Below are positions 48,088-57,358 of a DNA stretch of 64,000 nt, piece after piece. The notes under the pieces were generated by a model, which was not told the origin of the DNA, did no database searches, and was given only the letters and a program-made list of their open reading frames with translations. The DNA lies in the NCBI RefSeq assembly GCF_050864855.1, contig NZ_JBOZWW010000056.1, positions 35,209 to 99,208 on the forward strand. The letters are read 5' to 3'. The translations under genes were made by a program, and so were the position numbers. The DNA is from Cardinium hertigii_C. Its GTDB lineage: Bacteria; Bacteroidota; Bacteroidia; Cytophagales; Amoebophilaceae. The stretch's first letter is position 1, and the number at the start of each line of letters is the position of its first letter.

Positions 48088-49527
48088 ATGAACAATAAAA
48101 ATTATAGCGGCCACTATGCATCTGAACGTAGCAAAGCCTCCAATTTATTAACAGCTATTTTAAGTATAATTTTTTGCTTATTTACCCATTCAAGCAACGC
48201 AAAAGATCAAAAAATTGAAAATCTTTTTACAATTCTACAAAATACAAGGAACTTTTGCAAAAAAATATTTAAAGGAAGTTACACTTTAAAAAATTTAGAT
48301 TATCAAGGGCTCTATGACCTCCAACAGATAGGAATAGAAGGTGGTGTCGTCATATGCAACCTAAAAAATCAAACGCAAAATGGTTCTTGTGTCGGTCTGC
48401 TGGGCCAGGCTAGGCCACAACCGCTCTACGGTGATCCCCTTATTGATCCAATCATCGATGATCAGCCAACATTTTGGCCATATGATTTGGCTCATCAGAT
48501 CTGGCACAAAGGTAGTCTTATATCTTATTTGCAACAACCCGACACCCAGATAAATAGCGATGCTCCCGCTACTGCTACAAAAAAAACAATTTTACCAGAT
48601 CAGAATAATCTATTGCATGATCAGCCTGTAGTTACAGATGCGCTATTGGAAGAATTGCTGGGTGTTCACACACGTACCACTCATGCGGAGCAAGCGAAAA
48701 GTATATGGGCTAAATTTTCATTTGATTGCACCCTAGGCGTTGGCGCTGTTTTCTATACCAACCGCTTGCAACACATGCAGTTAATCCAAAGGCAAGACAA
48801 TACTTATTTCCTTAGAAGTAAGACGAATCAAGTATATAAGCCAAATTGGTTCCACCATACGCTTGATAAAGTCACCGACTTTGGTCCATTTGAAGCATAT
48901 GGTCGCAATGAAAAGATACAATTTCAAGGAAAAGGATTAGGTCTGCCTATTACATTAGGGATACAATATCTTTGTGGCCAACGACTGTTTATAGGTTTGG
49001 GTAGAGAAATGATCTTTAATGCTACCAGTAGATTGACTCTTGATCACAACCACATATCCGATAAGGCCTACCGTATGCATCAAAAATGGTCTGCACAGGG
49101 AAGATGGTTTGCCAAATGTGGGTGGTATGCCTTTGATAATGAAAAGCATAGATTTTTTGGCGATATGCGACTATTTTATGTGCATCATTTGGGTAATAAG
49201 TTGGCTAGGTTGGTAACCTTTGGCCCCTACTTGCATCAAACAGTTGCCTATAATTTTGGTGTGGGATACGAGCAGCAGCTGACGGATTACCTTTCATACA
49301 CCATGCGTTTTGCTATGGAATTGCAAACATTTAAACAGTTTGACCATAAAAATTACAATATTTACTACAGACAACCCGCTATTTATCTCCAAGTCGGTCT
49401 TTCTATGCGATGTACCAAGTGTAATCGTCAGAACCATTTAAATAATAAAGCTTGCCATACTAAAAACCATACATTAAACGACCCAAGCAAGTTAGACGGC
49501 CTACAAGATTTGCTCGATTTAGATTAA
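48088..49527 (+). CDS. Exported protein of unknown function, probable outer-membrane barrel
   Basis: This protein of 479 residues has a hydrophobic signal segment (about 19-37, LLTAILSIIFCLF, cleaved near SNA). The central part is polar and low in motif content. From about residue 205 the pattern of alternating aromatic/polar strands with many Gly (CTLGVGAVFYTN, GLGLPITLGIQYL, FGVGYEQQLTDYLSYTMRF) suggests a beta-barrel ending in YLQVGLSMRC. An unusual polar tail with a CTKC pair and an acidic end follows. I do not recognise the family. It starts at an ATG at 48088. Confidence 0.7.
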   Translation: MNNKNYSGHYASERSKASNLLTAILSIIFCLFTHSSNAKDQKIENLFTILQNTRNFCKKIFKGSYTLKNLDYQGLYDLQQIGIEGGVVICNLKNQTQNGSCVGLLGQARPQPLYGDPLIDPIIDDQPTFWPYDLAHQIWHKGSLISYLQQPDTQINSDAPATATKKTILPDQNNLLHDQPVVTDALLEELLGVHTRTTHAEQAKSIWAKFSFDCTLGVGAVFYTNRLQHMQLIQRQDNTYFLRSKTNQVYKPNWFHHTLDKVTDFGPFEAYGRNEKIQFQGKGLGLPITLGIQYLCGQRLFIGLGREMIFNATSRLTLDHNHISDKAYRMHQKWSAQGRWFAKCGWYAFDNEKHRFFGDMRLFYVHHLGNKLARLVTFGPYLHQTVAYNFGVGYEQQLTDYLSYTMRFAMELQTFKQFDHKNYNIYYRQPAIYLQVGLSMRCTKCNRQNHLNNKACHTKNHTLNDPSKLDGLQDLLDLD

Positions 49528-49742
49528 TCCTTCCTTATCAATATTTGTTTATTCCAATCATATTTATTATAATATGTGCAGCTCTTGTGAAGCTGGTTCA
49601 ATGTTTGTAAAAAACGCATAGCCACTGGTTAAGCAAGTAGCTAACTTTTCAGCCTCTTTGATTGTTAAAGGGACTTAACAAAACCTATAATTAATTTTAT
49701 TACCACTTTAATTAACGCATACCACTTTAACATATTATTGCT

Positions 49743-51071
49743 ATGAAAATTAAAATCGCCTTACTTGGCTTATTCTTTGCCAACAGCATCATGCATCCTA
49801 TATATGCTGATGAATATGTAACTCAATTAGAGGCGGATGAAGTAAGTATCAATCCGATCATTGAGCAAGATGATGTAAAAGTAGAAGCAGCTCAGGAAGA
49901 AGCTAAATCTAAAGATTTGATAAAATTGGGTGCTGCTATTAGCATGAGCCCTGCTATGGTATACCAGGAAAAGAGGTGGTCCTCTCAAAATAGCATTGGT
50001 GCAAAGCTAACCTTTAAGGCGGAGGTGCCAAACGCTTGGTGCAACAAAGCTGCAGCTTTTAATATAGCTGCTAGTTGCAAAGAGAAAAAAACTACCCTTA
50101 GTAGTGCTACTATTACCATTGGAAAAATGACAACGATTGGCTATGGTTCTACTATTTTTTCTTATGAAAAAGCAGCTGATGGGTTACTTATTTCTCCAGG
50201 TGGATCTGTGTTACAAATAAAAAATGAGCATACTTTTGATTGGTTTCGAATTGGCTATGCCATTGAGAAGCCTATTGCATTGCAAGTAGGACTGTTTGAT
50301 AAAAATCAACCGGAGGAAAAAAAATCAGCATCAAAAGAACAGGAAAAGAAAAAAGAAGGACAAGGAGAGCAAAAAGACGATAAAGAACCAAAAGAACCAA
50401 AAGGTATTCGACCTAATAAAGTCGATCAATTAACAGAGAAAGAACGTTTTTTTAAAGTTCAAAACAATTTCCCATCCCTTGGTGTAAACCTAAGCGTCAT
50501 TAGAGATGACCTTAATATTGGCCTGAGTGGCTTATTCCGTTTTTCTGATTACACACATAGTACTAACCCTGATGCGCAAAATTTGCCTAATAACTTAGCG
50601 TTTACTTGCGGTGGCCATTTAGGTATTCAGTATCAAGTGATACCTAAAAAGTTTACCATTACAGGACAAGGCACTTATGTATATGGTTTGGGTGATTACC
50701 TACCGCCTCTTGCTGCAGTTCAAAGTGATAGAGATCGTGAGGAAATGTGTGCCGCCTACTATATAGATAAGGACAAAAATCACTTGTCTTTTATAAATGC
50801 ATGGGGCCTTGGCGCTGCTTTAGAATACTGTGTAACACCTAAGTGGACGCTATCTATAGCAGGCTCTTATCTTGCTACTCTAGAAGATTCACAAAAGCCT
50901 GGTTTCGCATTTCTTAAGCAATGGAATCTAATTCCGCAAGTAGCCTATAAGTTCAATAACCACTTCACCTTTTCTGGTGGGTATGATGTAAACAGGGAGT
51001 TCAGGGTAAATGAGACAAAAGATAAGGCACCTGTACACAAATTTTCTGGGGGTGTAAAATTTAGCTTGTAA
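49743..51071 (+). CDS. Outer-membrane beta-barrel protein with highly charged insert
   Basis: This 442-residue protein has a clear signal peptide (MKIKIALLGLFFANSIMHPI, cut near YADE). Many amphipathic strands follow, and the ending FSGGVKFSL is typical of outer-membrane barrels. Residues about 195-225 are a strongly charged Lys/Glu/Gln/Asp stretch (EEKKSASKEQEKKKEG, then DDKEPKEPKG) set between barrel strands. It is probably an extracellular loop. I do not recognise a family; it could be a porin-like major surface protein. It starts at an ATG at 49743, 215 bases after the preceding exported protein. Confidence 0.75.
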   Translation: MKIKIALLGLFFANSIMHPIYADEYVTQLEADEVSINPIIEQDDVKVEAAQEEAKSKDLIKLGAAISMSPAMVYQEKRWSSQNSIGAKLTFKAEVPNAWCNKAAAFNIAASCKEKKTTLSSATITIGKMTTIGYGSTIFSYEKAADGLLISPGGSVLQIKNEHTFDWFRIGYAIEKPIALQVGLFDKNQPEEKKSASKEQEKKKEGQGEQKDDKEPKEPKGIRPNKVDQLTEKERFFKVQNNFPSLGVNLSVIRDDLNIGLSGLFRFSDYTHSTNPDAQNLPNNLAFTCGGHLGIQYQVIPKKFTITGQGTYVYGLGDYLPPLAAVQSDRDREEMCAAYYIDKDKNHLSFINAWGLGAALEYCVTPKWTLSIAGSYLATLEDSQKPGFAFLKQWNLIPQVAYKFNNHFTFSGGYDVNREFRVNETKDKAPVHKFSGGVKFSL

Positions 51072-51197
51072 TATCACTAGAAGCGATATGGTTCAGAATG
51101 CTATTTAAAATTCAGTGGTGTAGAGATGGGGTTTACCTAGTTTTAAGGTGATAACCCATAAAACTAGCTATTACCCCTAACTATACATTAAATTACT

Positions 51198-51881
51198 ATG
51201 CATAAGAATATAATAAAAGCCACTGTAATCCTAAGCTTAGGATTCGTCGTAAGCAGTATTATTTTTGTTTTAGGTCTATACTACACCCGTTCAAGGGTGG
51301 TAGCATCTGTTAGCGTAAAAGGGCTTGCAGAAAAGGAAGTCGATGCCAATCTAGGTATATGGACGATTCCGTTTGAGGCAGTAGATAGTGATGTAGAGGG
51401 CGTCAATAACAAAATAAAAAAGCAAACAGAAATATTACTTGCCTTTCTAAGGCAACAAGGTTTTGTAGATAAAGAAATTATACATGGTACCCCAGAATTT
51501 CGTTATCTTGGAAAAAACGAGGCACAGCCTGTTGGGAACTCCATAAAGATGGAAGTCGTTGTACATACCTCCAATGTATTTTTACTATATGAAACTGTAC
51601 AAAAATCTCAAGAGCTAATGAAACTGGGTGTGTGCCTATCTTATAGATGGGATGGGCCAGCTAAATTTATCTTCACAGATTTAAATAAAATTAAACCATC
51701 TATGATCCGAGAGGCTACTATAAACGCAAAAAAAGCGGCAGAGCAGTTTACTGCTGATGCAAATGTTCCTTTAGGAAAGTTGCGTAACGCTTCTCAAGGT
51801 GCTTTTTCTATAGAAGATACTTATATCCCTACTAAAAAACGGGTGCGTGTGGTAACACAGATGCAATATGCTATTCAATAA
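51198..51881 (+). CDS. SIMPL (DUF541) domain protein, membrane-anchored
   Basis: This 227-residue protein has one N-terminal membrane segment or signal anchor (about 8-28). A periplasmic SIMPL domain follows: VSVKGLAEKEVDANLGIWTI, the GFVDKEII and repeat-like VVVHTSNVFLL segments, and REATINAKKAAEQFTADANV near the end. The family is widespread with uncertain function. It starts at an ATG at 51198. Confidence 0.88.
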   Translation: MHKNIIKATVILSLGFVVSSIIFVLGLYYTRSRVVASVSVKGLAEKEVDANLGIWTIPFEAVDSDVEGVNNKIKKQTEILLAFLRQQGFVDKEIIHGTPEFRYLGKNEAQPVGNSIKMEVVVHTSNVFLLYETVQKSQELMKLGVCLSYRWDGPAKFIFTDLNKIKPSMIREATINAKKAAEQFTADANVPLGKLRNASQGAFSIEDTYIPTKKRVRVVTQMQYAIQ

Positions 51882-52021
51882 AAGCATACCCATTCGAATG
51901 GTTTCGTTTATTATTTTGCTTGTTTGGGTTTTGGATGAAGTTTTTTCTTGTGATGTCTCCCAAATACCTAAAAATATAACTTGATTACCTTATTGGTTTA
52001 GATTGAAAAAAGATTAAAATT

Positions 52022-52061
52022 AAGTATTGCACCATTACCTAAAAAAAATGGTGTAATACTT
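52022..52061. terminator. 15-bp imperfect hairpin between SIMPL gene and cvpA-like gene
   Basis: AAGTATTGCACCATT (52022-52036) pairs with AATGGTGTAATACTT (52047-52061) with one mismatch around an A-rich loop. It lies 140 bases after the SIMPL gene and about 55 bases before the CvpA gene. It could be a terminator or a regulatory palindrome for the downstream gene. Confidence 0.5.
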
Positions 52062-52116
52062 CTTCTAAAGCTATACATTGAAATAGATATTTTTTTAAAT
52101 TGATGCCAATAAAACT

Positions 52117-52623
52117 ATGAATGGTTTGGATGTTTTACTGATTATACCTCTTATTTGGGGTAGCTATAATGGGTTTAAGAAAGGCTTTATGGTAGAGCTA
52201 ATCGCTTCCGCTCTAGTAGTATTGGGTTGCATAAAAGGTGTACCTATGTTTTATACATTGCTCCCTATTATAAAAGAGGAATTACCTGCTTTAGCTACTT
52301 ATCTTCCTATTTGCTTGGCTGTTTTCATGCTCTTCATAGGAGGAGGCGTCATTTATTTCCTAGTCAAATTAATAAGAGGCATTTTAGTGATTGGTCTGCT
52401 AGGTATATTTGATAACCTACTAGGGGCACTATTTGGGTTGTGTAAAGTAGCATTTTTTATCAGTTTGTTGATCTACTGTTGCCGGCTTCTAGGACTTGCT
52501 ACTTTGTCCAGTATTTATACAGATAATAGCCTATTGTTTCCATTGTTAGAAGCTATCGTTCCAAAGATTTTACAGTCTGTTATACCTAACCTCTACATCT
52601 GTTTAGCGGATCGCTTTCATTAA
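52117..52623 (+). CDS. CvpA family membrane protein
   Basis: This 168-residue protein has four hydrophobic segments. The family opening is NGLDVLLIIPLIWGSYNGFK followed by KGFMVEL, and GIFDNLLGALFGLCK is the diagnostic second motif. Family members are linked to envelope homeostasis and, in some bacteria, colicin V production. The exact role is unknown. It starts at an ATG at 52117. Confidence 0.9.
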   Translation: MNGLDVLLIIPLIWGSYNGFKKGFMVELIASALVVLGCIKGVPMFYTLLPIIKEELPALATYLPICLAVFMLFIGGGVIYFLVKLIRGILVIGLLGIFDNLLGALFGLCKVAFFISLLIYCCRLLGLATLSSIYTDNSLLFPLLEAIVPKILQSVIPNLYICLADRFH

Positions 52624-52772
52624 AAGTGGAATCTCATTTATCCCCTCATAACGCGCTATACATACAATCTAAGCAGCGATTATTGCTATGCGTTTAACCA
52701 TCTAGGAATGGTACTGCAAGAAAACTTATCTAAAGGTGTTTTTGGAACTTTTTTGATTTTTTGTGTTAAAAA

Positions 52773-54590
52773 CTAGTAATGTGATTTAGCAGCTCTTTTT
52801 CGCTGATTAGGATCTAATATAGCTTTTCGTAAGCGGATAGATTGCGGTGTAACCTCTACACGCTCATCATCTTTTATATAAGTAATCGCTTCTTCTAATG
52901 TCATCGCAACCGGTGGACTTAATCGAATAGATTCGTCTGAGCTTGATGCGCGCATATTTGTAAGCTGTTTCCCTTTTAATAAGTTTACTTCTAGATCATT
53001 ATCTCTATTGTGTTCTCCTACAATCATCCCACCGTAGACCTTTTCGCCTGGACCGATAAACATTTTACCTCGGTCTGCTAAATTAAATAGGGCATAGGCA
53101 ACTGCATCGCCCATACCCATTGCAATCAGTACTCCATTGCGTCGTCCAGCAATGGTTCCACGATAGGGACCATAACTATGAAAGGTCCTATTCATAATAC
53201 CAGTACCTCTAGTTTCAGTAAGAAAAGTGCCATAATAACCAATTAAACCACGTGATGGCCCAACAAAAATAATACGTGTTTTGTCTCCACCTATTGGACG
53301 CAGGTCTCTCATCTCTGCTTTTCGCACATTCATAGATTCAATTACAGCACCTGAAAATGCATCATCTACTTCTATTTGTATTTCTTCTAATGGTTCTAAT
53401 TTTTCACCATTGGCTCCTAATTTAATTAATACGCGAGGTCTACTGATGGAAAGTTCGAATCCTTCTCTTCTCATTGTTTCTATTAAAACCCCTAACTGTA
53501 ATTCACCACGTCCTGCTACTTCAAAAGAATCTTTATTAGCGCTTTCTGTTACTTGAATCGATACATTTGATTCAAGTTCACGCATAAGCCTATCACGTAG
53601 GGCATTAAAAGTAACCTTATTCCCTTCTTTTCCAGCGAGTGGAGAATCATTTACTGAAAAATTAATGGCCAGTGTAGGTGGATCTATAGGAATCGCAGGT
53701 AAAGCTTTTATCACGGTAGGTGCGCAAATAGTATCCGCTACGTTGGCCTGTTGCATCCCTGCAATCGCAATGATATCACCAGCATATGCTGTTTCAATGG
53801 GTAGATGTTCCATGCCCCGGAAAGCCATAATTTTTGTAACCTTGCCATTTTCTACCACTCCATTGTCTTTGTTTAGTGCTTTGATGGCCTGTTGTACTTT
53901 TAAGCTACCTGTAAAGATACGTCCTGTCAGCATACGGCCTAAATAAGGGTCATATTCCCTTGCCGTTATAAGCATGGAAAAATCACTATTTAAATCTACA
54001 GTTGGTGCCGGTACATGGTCTAAGATTAGATTAAATAAAGGGGATAGATCTTTTCGTTCACCATCTAATGTTCTACTGGCCCAACCTGCTCTGCCAGAAG
54101 CATAGGCAGTAGGAAAGTTAAATTGCGCTTCTGTAGCTTCAAGTGCTATAAAAAGTTCTAAAATTTCATCTTCTACTTCTTCTACACGTGCATCCGGACG
54201 ATCAATTTTATTCACGACTACAATAGGACGTAATCCCAGCTTTAACGCTTTACTTAAAACAAACTTCGTTTGGGGCATGGTTCCTTCTGCAGCATCTACC
54301 AATAAAACCACGCCATCTACCATACTTAAGATGCGTTCTACTTCTCCACCAAAGTCAGCATGACCAGGTGTATCTACAATATTAATACGGGTATCTTTCC
54401 AAACTAAAGAGGTACACTTGGCCAAGATGGTAATGCCACGTTCCCGCTCTAAATCATTAGAGTCCATAACCCGATCGGCTACTTCTTGATGGGCTCTGAA
54501 TGCGCCACTTTGCTTTAATAAGTTGTCTAATAAGGTAGTTTTCCCGTGGTCTACGTGTGCTATAATGGCAATATTACGTAATGGTTGCAT
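52773..54590 (-). CDS. typA: Ribosome-associated GTPase TypA/BipA
   Basis: This translational GTPase is related to EF-G and involved in ribosome assembly and stress adaptation. The G domain has AHVDHGKTT, the RERGITI switch, DTPGHADFGGEV and NKIDRP. EF-G-like beta-barrel, alpha-beta and BipA-specific C-terminal domains follow (GPSRGLIGYYGTFL, RNGVLIAMGMG). Length is 605 residues, full size. It starts at an ATG at 54590. Confidence 0.97.
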   Translation of the reverse strand: MQPLRNIAIIAHVDHGKTTLLDNLLKQSGAFRAHQEVADRVMDSNDLERERGITILAKCTSLVWKDTRINIVDTPGHADFGGEVERILSMVDGVVLLVDAAEGTMPQTKFVLSKALKLGLRPIVVVNKIDRPDARVEEVEDEILELFIALEATEAQFNFPTAYASGRAGWASRTLDGERKDLSPLFNLILDHVPAPTVDLNSDFSMLITAREYDPYLGRMLTGRIFTGSLKVQQAIKALNKDNGVVENGKVTKIMAFRGMEHLPIETAYAGDIIAIAGMQQANVADTICAPTVIKALPAIPIDPPTLAINFSVNDSPLAGKEGNKVTFNALRDRLMRELESNVSIQVTESANKDSFEVAGRGELQLGVLIETMRREGFELSISRPRVLIKLGANGEKLEPLEEIQIEVDDAFSGAVIESMNVRKAEMRDLRPIGGDKTRIIFVGPSRGLIGYYGTFLTETRGTGIMNRTFHSYGPYRGTIAGRRNGVLIAMGMGDAVAYALFNLADRGKMFIGPGEKVYGGMIVGEHNRDNDLEVNLLKGKQLTNMRASSSDESIRLSPPVAMTLEEAITYIKDDERVEVTPQSIRLRKAILDPNQRKRAAKSHY

Positions 54591-54803
54591 GAAATATTTT
54601 AGTTTAATGGCCGCTTAGGCTACTAGTAGTTTTAAATAACGTTAATGAAAAAAAGTGGTCCATCTATTATCGTTTATTGCGCTTTATTGTGACAAGAAGG
54701 CAATAAGCCTAAAGATATCGATTAACTTCTTATAAAAATAATTGAGAAGATTACAACATATCTATAGGTAGAATGGTTACGTGCATTTTTGGCACCTTCG
54801 GCC

Positions 54804-55511
54804 TCAAAGCAGTCCTTCATCAGAAAAACTAAAATAGTTTCTGTCTGTAAATATAATATGGTCTAAAACAGCTATATCAAGCAATTTCCCAGCTTTGTCA
54901 AGCGAATTGGTTAATGCGATATCAGCAGTACTCGGAGCGGTATTGCCGGAGGGATGATTGTGCGCCAATATAATAGAAACAGCTTGATGGTCTAGCACCA
55001 ATCTAAATAAAAACTTAGCATCTACAATAGTCCTACTAGTGCCTCCACTGCTAACTTTTATCTTCTTGATGAGATAATTTGCTCTATTGAGCAAGAGAAT
55101 CCAAAACTCTTCTATAGATTTATCCGTTAAATTTGGCTGTAGTAATTTATAAGCTTTAGAAGAACTGTTGACCAGTTCTTTTTTTCGGAATGGCTCATCG
55201 GTTCGCCTACGCGTAAGTTCCATAGCACAAACAATAGCAATTGCTTTTGCTGCTCCTATACCCCTAAATCGCTGTAATTCTTGTACAGAACGTTTGGCCA
55301 GCTCTTGAAGACTATTGCCATTCGTTTTTAAAATATGTTGTGCCAATACCACCACACTTGTATTGCGTGTACCAGATCCTATAAGGACAGCTAAAAGCTC
55401 TGCATCGGTTAAGGCTGCTGCTCCTTTTTGTAGTAGCTTTTCTCTTGGCCGATCTTCAGGCGCCCAGTCTCGAATCTTGAGCGGAGCTGTTCTATACATG
55501 TGTGATGCCAT
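54804..55511 (-). CDS. radC: RadC/UPF0758 family JAMM protein
   Basis: This 235-residue protein has an N-terminal helix-hairpin-helix region (GAAALTDAELLAVLIGSGTR, QRFRGIGAAKA). A JAMM metal site follows (HNHPSGNTAPSTAD). RadC proteins were once called DNA repair factors; the true function is unsettled. The start is either ATG at 55511 or the one at 55499. It is 13 bases after rpsT on the same strand. Confidence 0.93.
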   Translation of the reverse strand: MASHMYRTAPLKIRDWAPEDRPREKLLQKGAAALTDAELLAVLIGSGTRNTSVVVLAQHILKTNGNSLQELAKRSVQELQRFRGIGAAKAIAIVCAMELTRRRTDEPFRKKELVNSSSKAYKLLQPNLTDKSIEEFWILLLNRANYLIKKIKVSSGGTSRTIVDAKFLFRLVLDHQAVSIILAHNHPSGNTAPSTADIALTNSLDKAGKLLDIAVLDHIIFTDRNYFSFSDEGLL

Positions 55512-55524
55512 ATCACTTAAGCGA

Positions 55525-55791
55525 TTAGGCTACAGTTGCAGTTAACCTATTGACATATTTAGCCAGTTTGGCTTTACTATTTGCACTTTTATTTTTGTGC
55601 ACAATGTTTTTTGCTGCTAGTTTATCTAGCATAGAAAAAACCTTAGGTAACAACTGTTCTGCAGCGGTTTTATCTGTAAGTTTACCCACCTTTTTCATAA
55701 AGGTTCTACATGTTTTTAGCTGATAACGATTGCGAAGATACTTCGTATGACTTGATCGTATGCGTTTTTCAGCTGATTTATGATTTGCCAT
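55525..55791 (-). CDS. rpsT: 30S ribosomal protein S20
   Basis: This 88-residue helical basic protein has the S20 opening MANHKSAEKRIRSSHTKYLR. The alternating helix-loop layout (KKVGKLTDKTAAEQLLPKVF) and the terminal KSANSKAKLAKYVNRL complete it. It binds 16S rRNA early in 30S assembly. It starts at an ATG at 55791. Confidence 0.97.
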   Translation of the reverse strand: MANHKSAEKRIRSSHTKYLRNRYQLKTCRTFMKKVGKLTDKTAAEQLLPKVFSMLDKLAAKNIVHKNKSANSKAKLAKYVNRLTATVA

Positions 55792-55985
55792 ATGAATGGA
55801 ATTAAATATTTAAATGCTTGCTTTGGGTACAAGATACTACTTTTTTACATATCATTCAATTATTTGATGGCCAAGATAGGACCAGCCAAAGCGCTGCTAT
55901 TTTTACAGATTATATCCTAAAAAAAATTGCTATATTAATGTCAATTAGGGATTGTATTTATTGTAAATCAGTTATAATATATTAT

Positions 55986-56240
55986 TTATAGATTTTTTTT
56001 CTCTTTATTATTGCATAGGCTGAAATACTGGCCTATCATATACACAATACAATTATAAATATTTCCATCGCCAGCATGTTCTATGTGACTAATATTTTTA
56101 ACTTGATTGATAATAGTTTGAATGATGGATTGCTTGCGAAGCATTCGTTCTAACGTAGAAAAATAGCTGGATAATTTCGAACGAAGCGTACTTTTGTTTT
56201 TTAAAGTTTTTTTAGAGCTATTTTTAATAGGGTAACGCAT
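55986..56240 (-). CDS. Doubtful small protein overlapping the ankyrin gene end
   Basis: This 84-codon frame starts with ATG at 56240, inside the last 40 bases of the secreted ankyrin gene but in another phase. It is basic at the start (KNSSKKTLKNKSTLRSKL) and has no recognisable domain. It may be a translationally coupled small gene, a C-terminal piece cut off from the ankyrin gene by a frameshift, or a chance frame in AT-rich DNA. I give it little weight. Confidence 0.3.
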   Translation of the reverse strand: MRYPIKNSSKKTLKNKSTLRSKLSSYFSTLERMLRKQSIIQTIINQVKNISHIEHAGDGNIYNCIVYMIGQYFSLCNNKEKKNL

Positions 56241-56869
56241 TTTGAGTGGTTATGAATCATGGCCAATTTAAGTGGCGTATAACCACCTTCATTTTGAGTA
56301 TTTATTAAAATATCTTTAACGGCTAGTAACGTTTTTACTACTGCTCTATGCCCCTTACAGGCTGCGATATGCAGGGGCGTAACACCATATATACTTTTTG
56401 CATTAACATTAATATTGGATTGTTCTAACAACACTTTCACTGCTGCTACGTGACCTTGTTCGGCTGCCAAATATAATGGATTACGCCCAACATAATCTCC
56501 TAAATTCACACGAATATCTCTAGCACATAGTAGTGCTTTTACTACTTCTACGTGACCTTCTTTCGCTGCGATGTGAAGGGGGGTACCATTATGCTTATGC
56601 TTTGTATTGACTAAGATATCTGTTCGTTTTAACAACGCTTTCACTACTGCTACGTGATCTTTTTCGGCTGCCAGATGAAGAGGAGAAAGATTAGCATCAT
56701 TTTTCGCATTTACATCAACCGTTGGATTTTTTAGTAAAGATTTTACCCTATCTATATCACCATTTTTAGCTGCTACATGTAGACTGGTATCACTTTTTTT
56801 TACCAATGAATATGGCTCAGCATAACCATAGACCGGAAGTAAAAGAAACAGAAAAATCCTATACAACAT
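56201..56869 (-). CDS. Secreted ankyrin-repeat protein
   Basis: This 222-residue protein starts at the ATG at 56869 with a signal peptide (MLYRIFLFLLLPVYGYAEP). Six to seven ankyrin repeats of the classical type run to the end (TPLHIAAKEGHVEVVKALL, NPLYLAAEQGHVAAVKVLL). No other domain is present. It differs in style from the IS-broken ankyrin lipoprotein, having eukaryote-like consensus repeats and no Ser/Thr linker. The export signal fits a role at or beyond the cell surface, and ankyrin proteins often bind host proteins (inference). A start 17 codons upstream is possible but would bury the signal. Confidence 0.88.
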   Translation of the reverse strand: MLYRIFLFLLLPVYGYAEPYSLVKKSDTSLHVAAKNGDIDRVKSLLKNPTVDVNAKNDANLSPLHLAAEKDHVAVVKALLKRTDILVNTKHKHNGTPLHIAAKEGHVEVVKALLCARDIRVNLGDYVGRNPLYLAAEQGHVAAVKVLLEQSNINVNAKSIYGVTPLHIAACKGHRAVVKTLLAVKDILINTQNEGGYTPLKLAMIHNHSKCVTLLKIALKKL

Positions 56870-57358
56870 TGCTTCTATACTAGAAAAGTGAATATATGGG
56901 GTGTGTTTTGTATACATCATATGTAAAATGATTTAATATGGTTTGTAATGGGCTATTTTATTGGCTTTAATCTGTACCTATATTTAATGTAAGTAAAATT
57001 AGAATAAAAAAATATTCTATGCACAAAAGTTGCTTGCCATTAGAAATATAATAATATATCTGATTACTATTTAGTATATGATAAATTTTTAATCATCGTT
57101 TTATCGAAGAATATATGTTAAATACATTGATTATTAGCTGTTTGTTTTTAAGTCAAAAGCTTAATAAAATAAGTTTTGTTATAAATTTTATAATTTTATT
57201 ATCAATATAAAAATTTTTTGATACTGAACTTAGGTTGTATTACGATATACGTTTGTTATATTCAAAATCGATGGGCTTAAGAATAAATAAGATCGCATTA
57301 CATAGTGGCATAGTCTTTCCCATTTGATGGGTGCATTACAATTTTCTTGTTTAGAACA
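56870..57358. other. AT-rich divergent intergenic region
   Basis: These 489 bases separate the secreted ankyrin gene (minus) and the zinc enzyme gene (plus). The middle (57000-57240) is nearly all A/T. I see no gene or structured RNA. It should contain both promoters. Confidence 0.45.
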
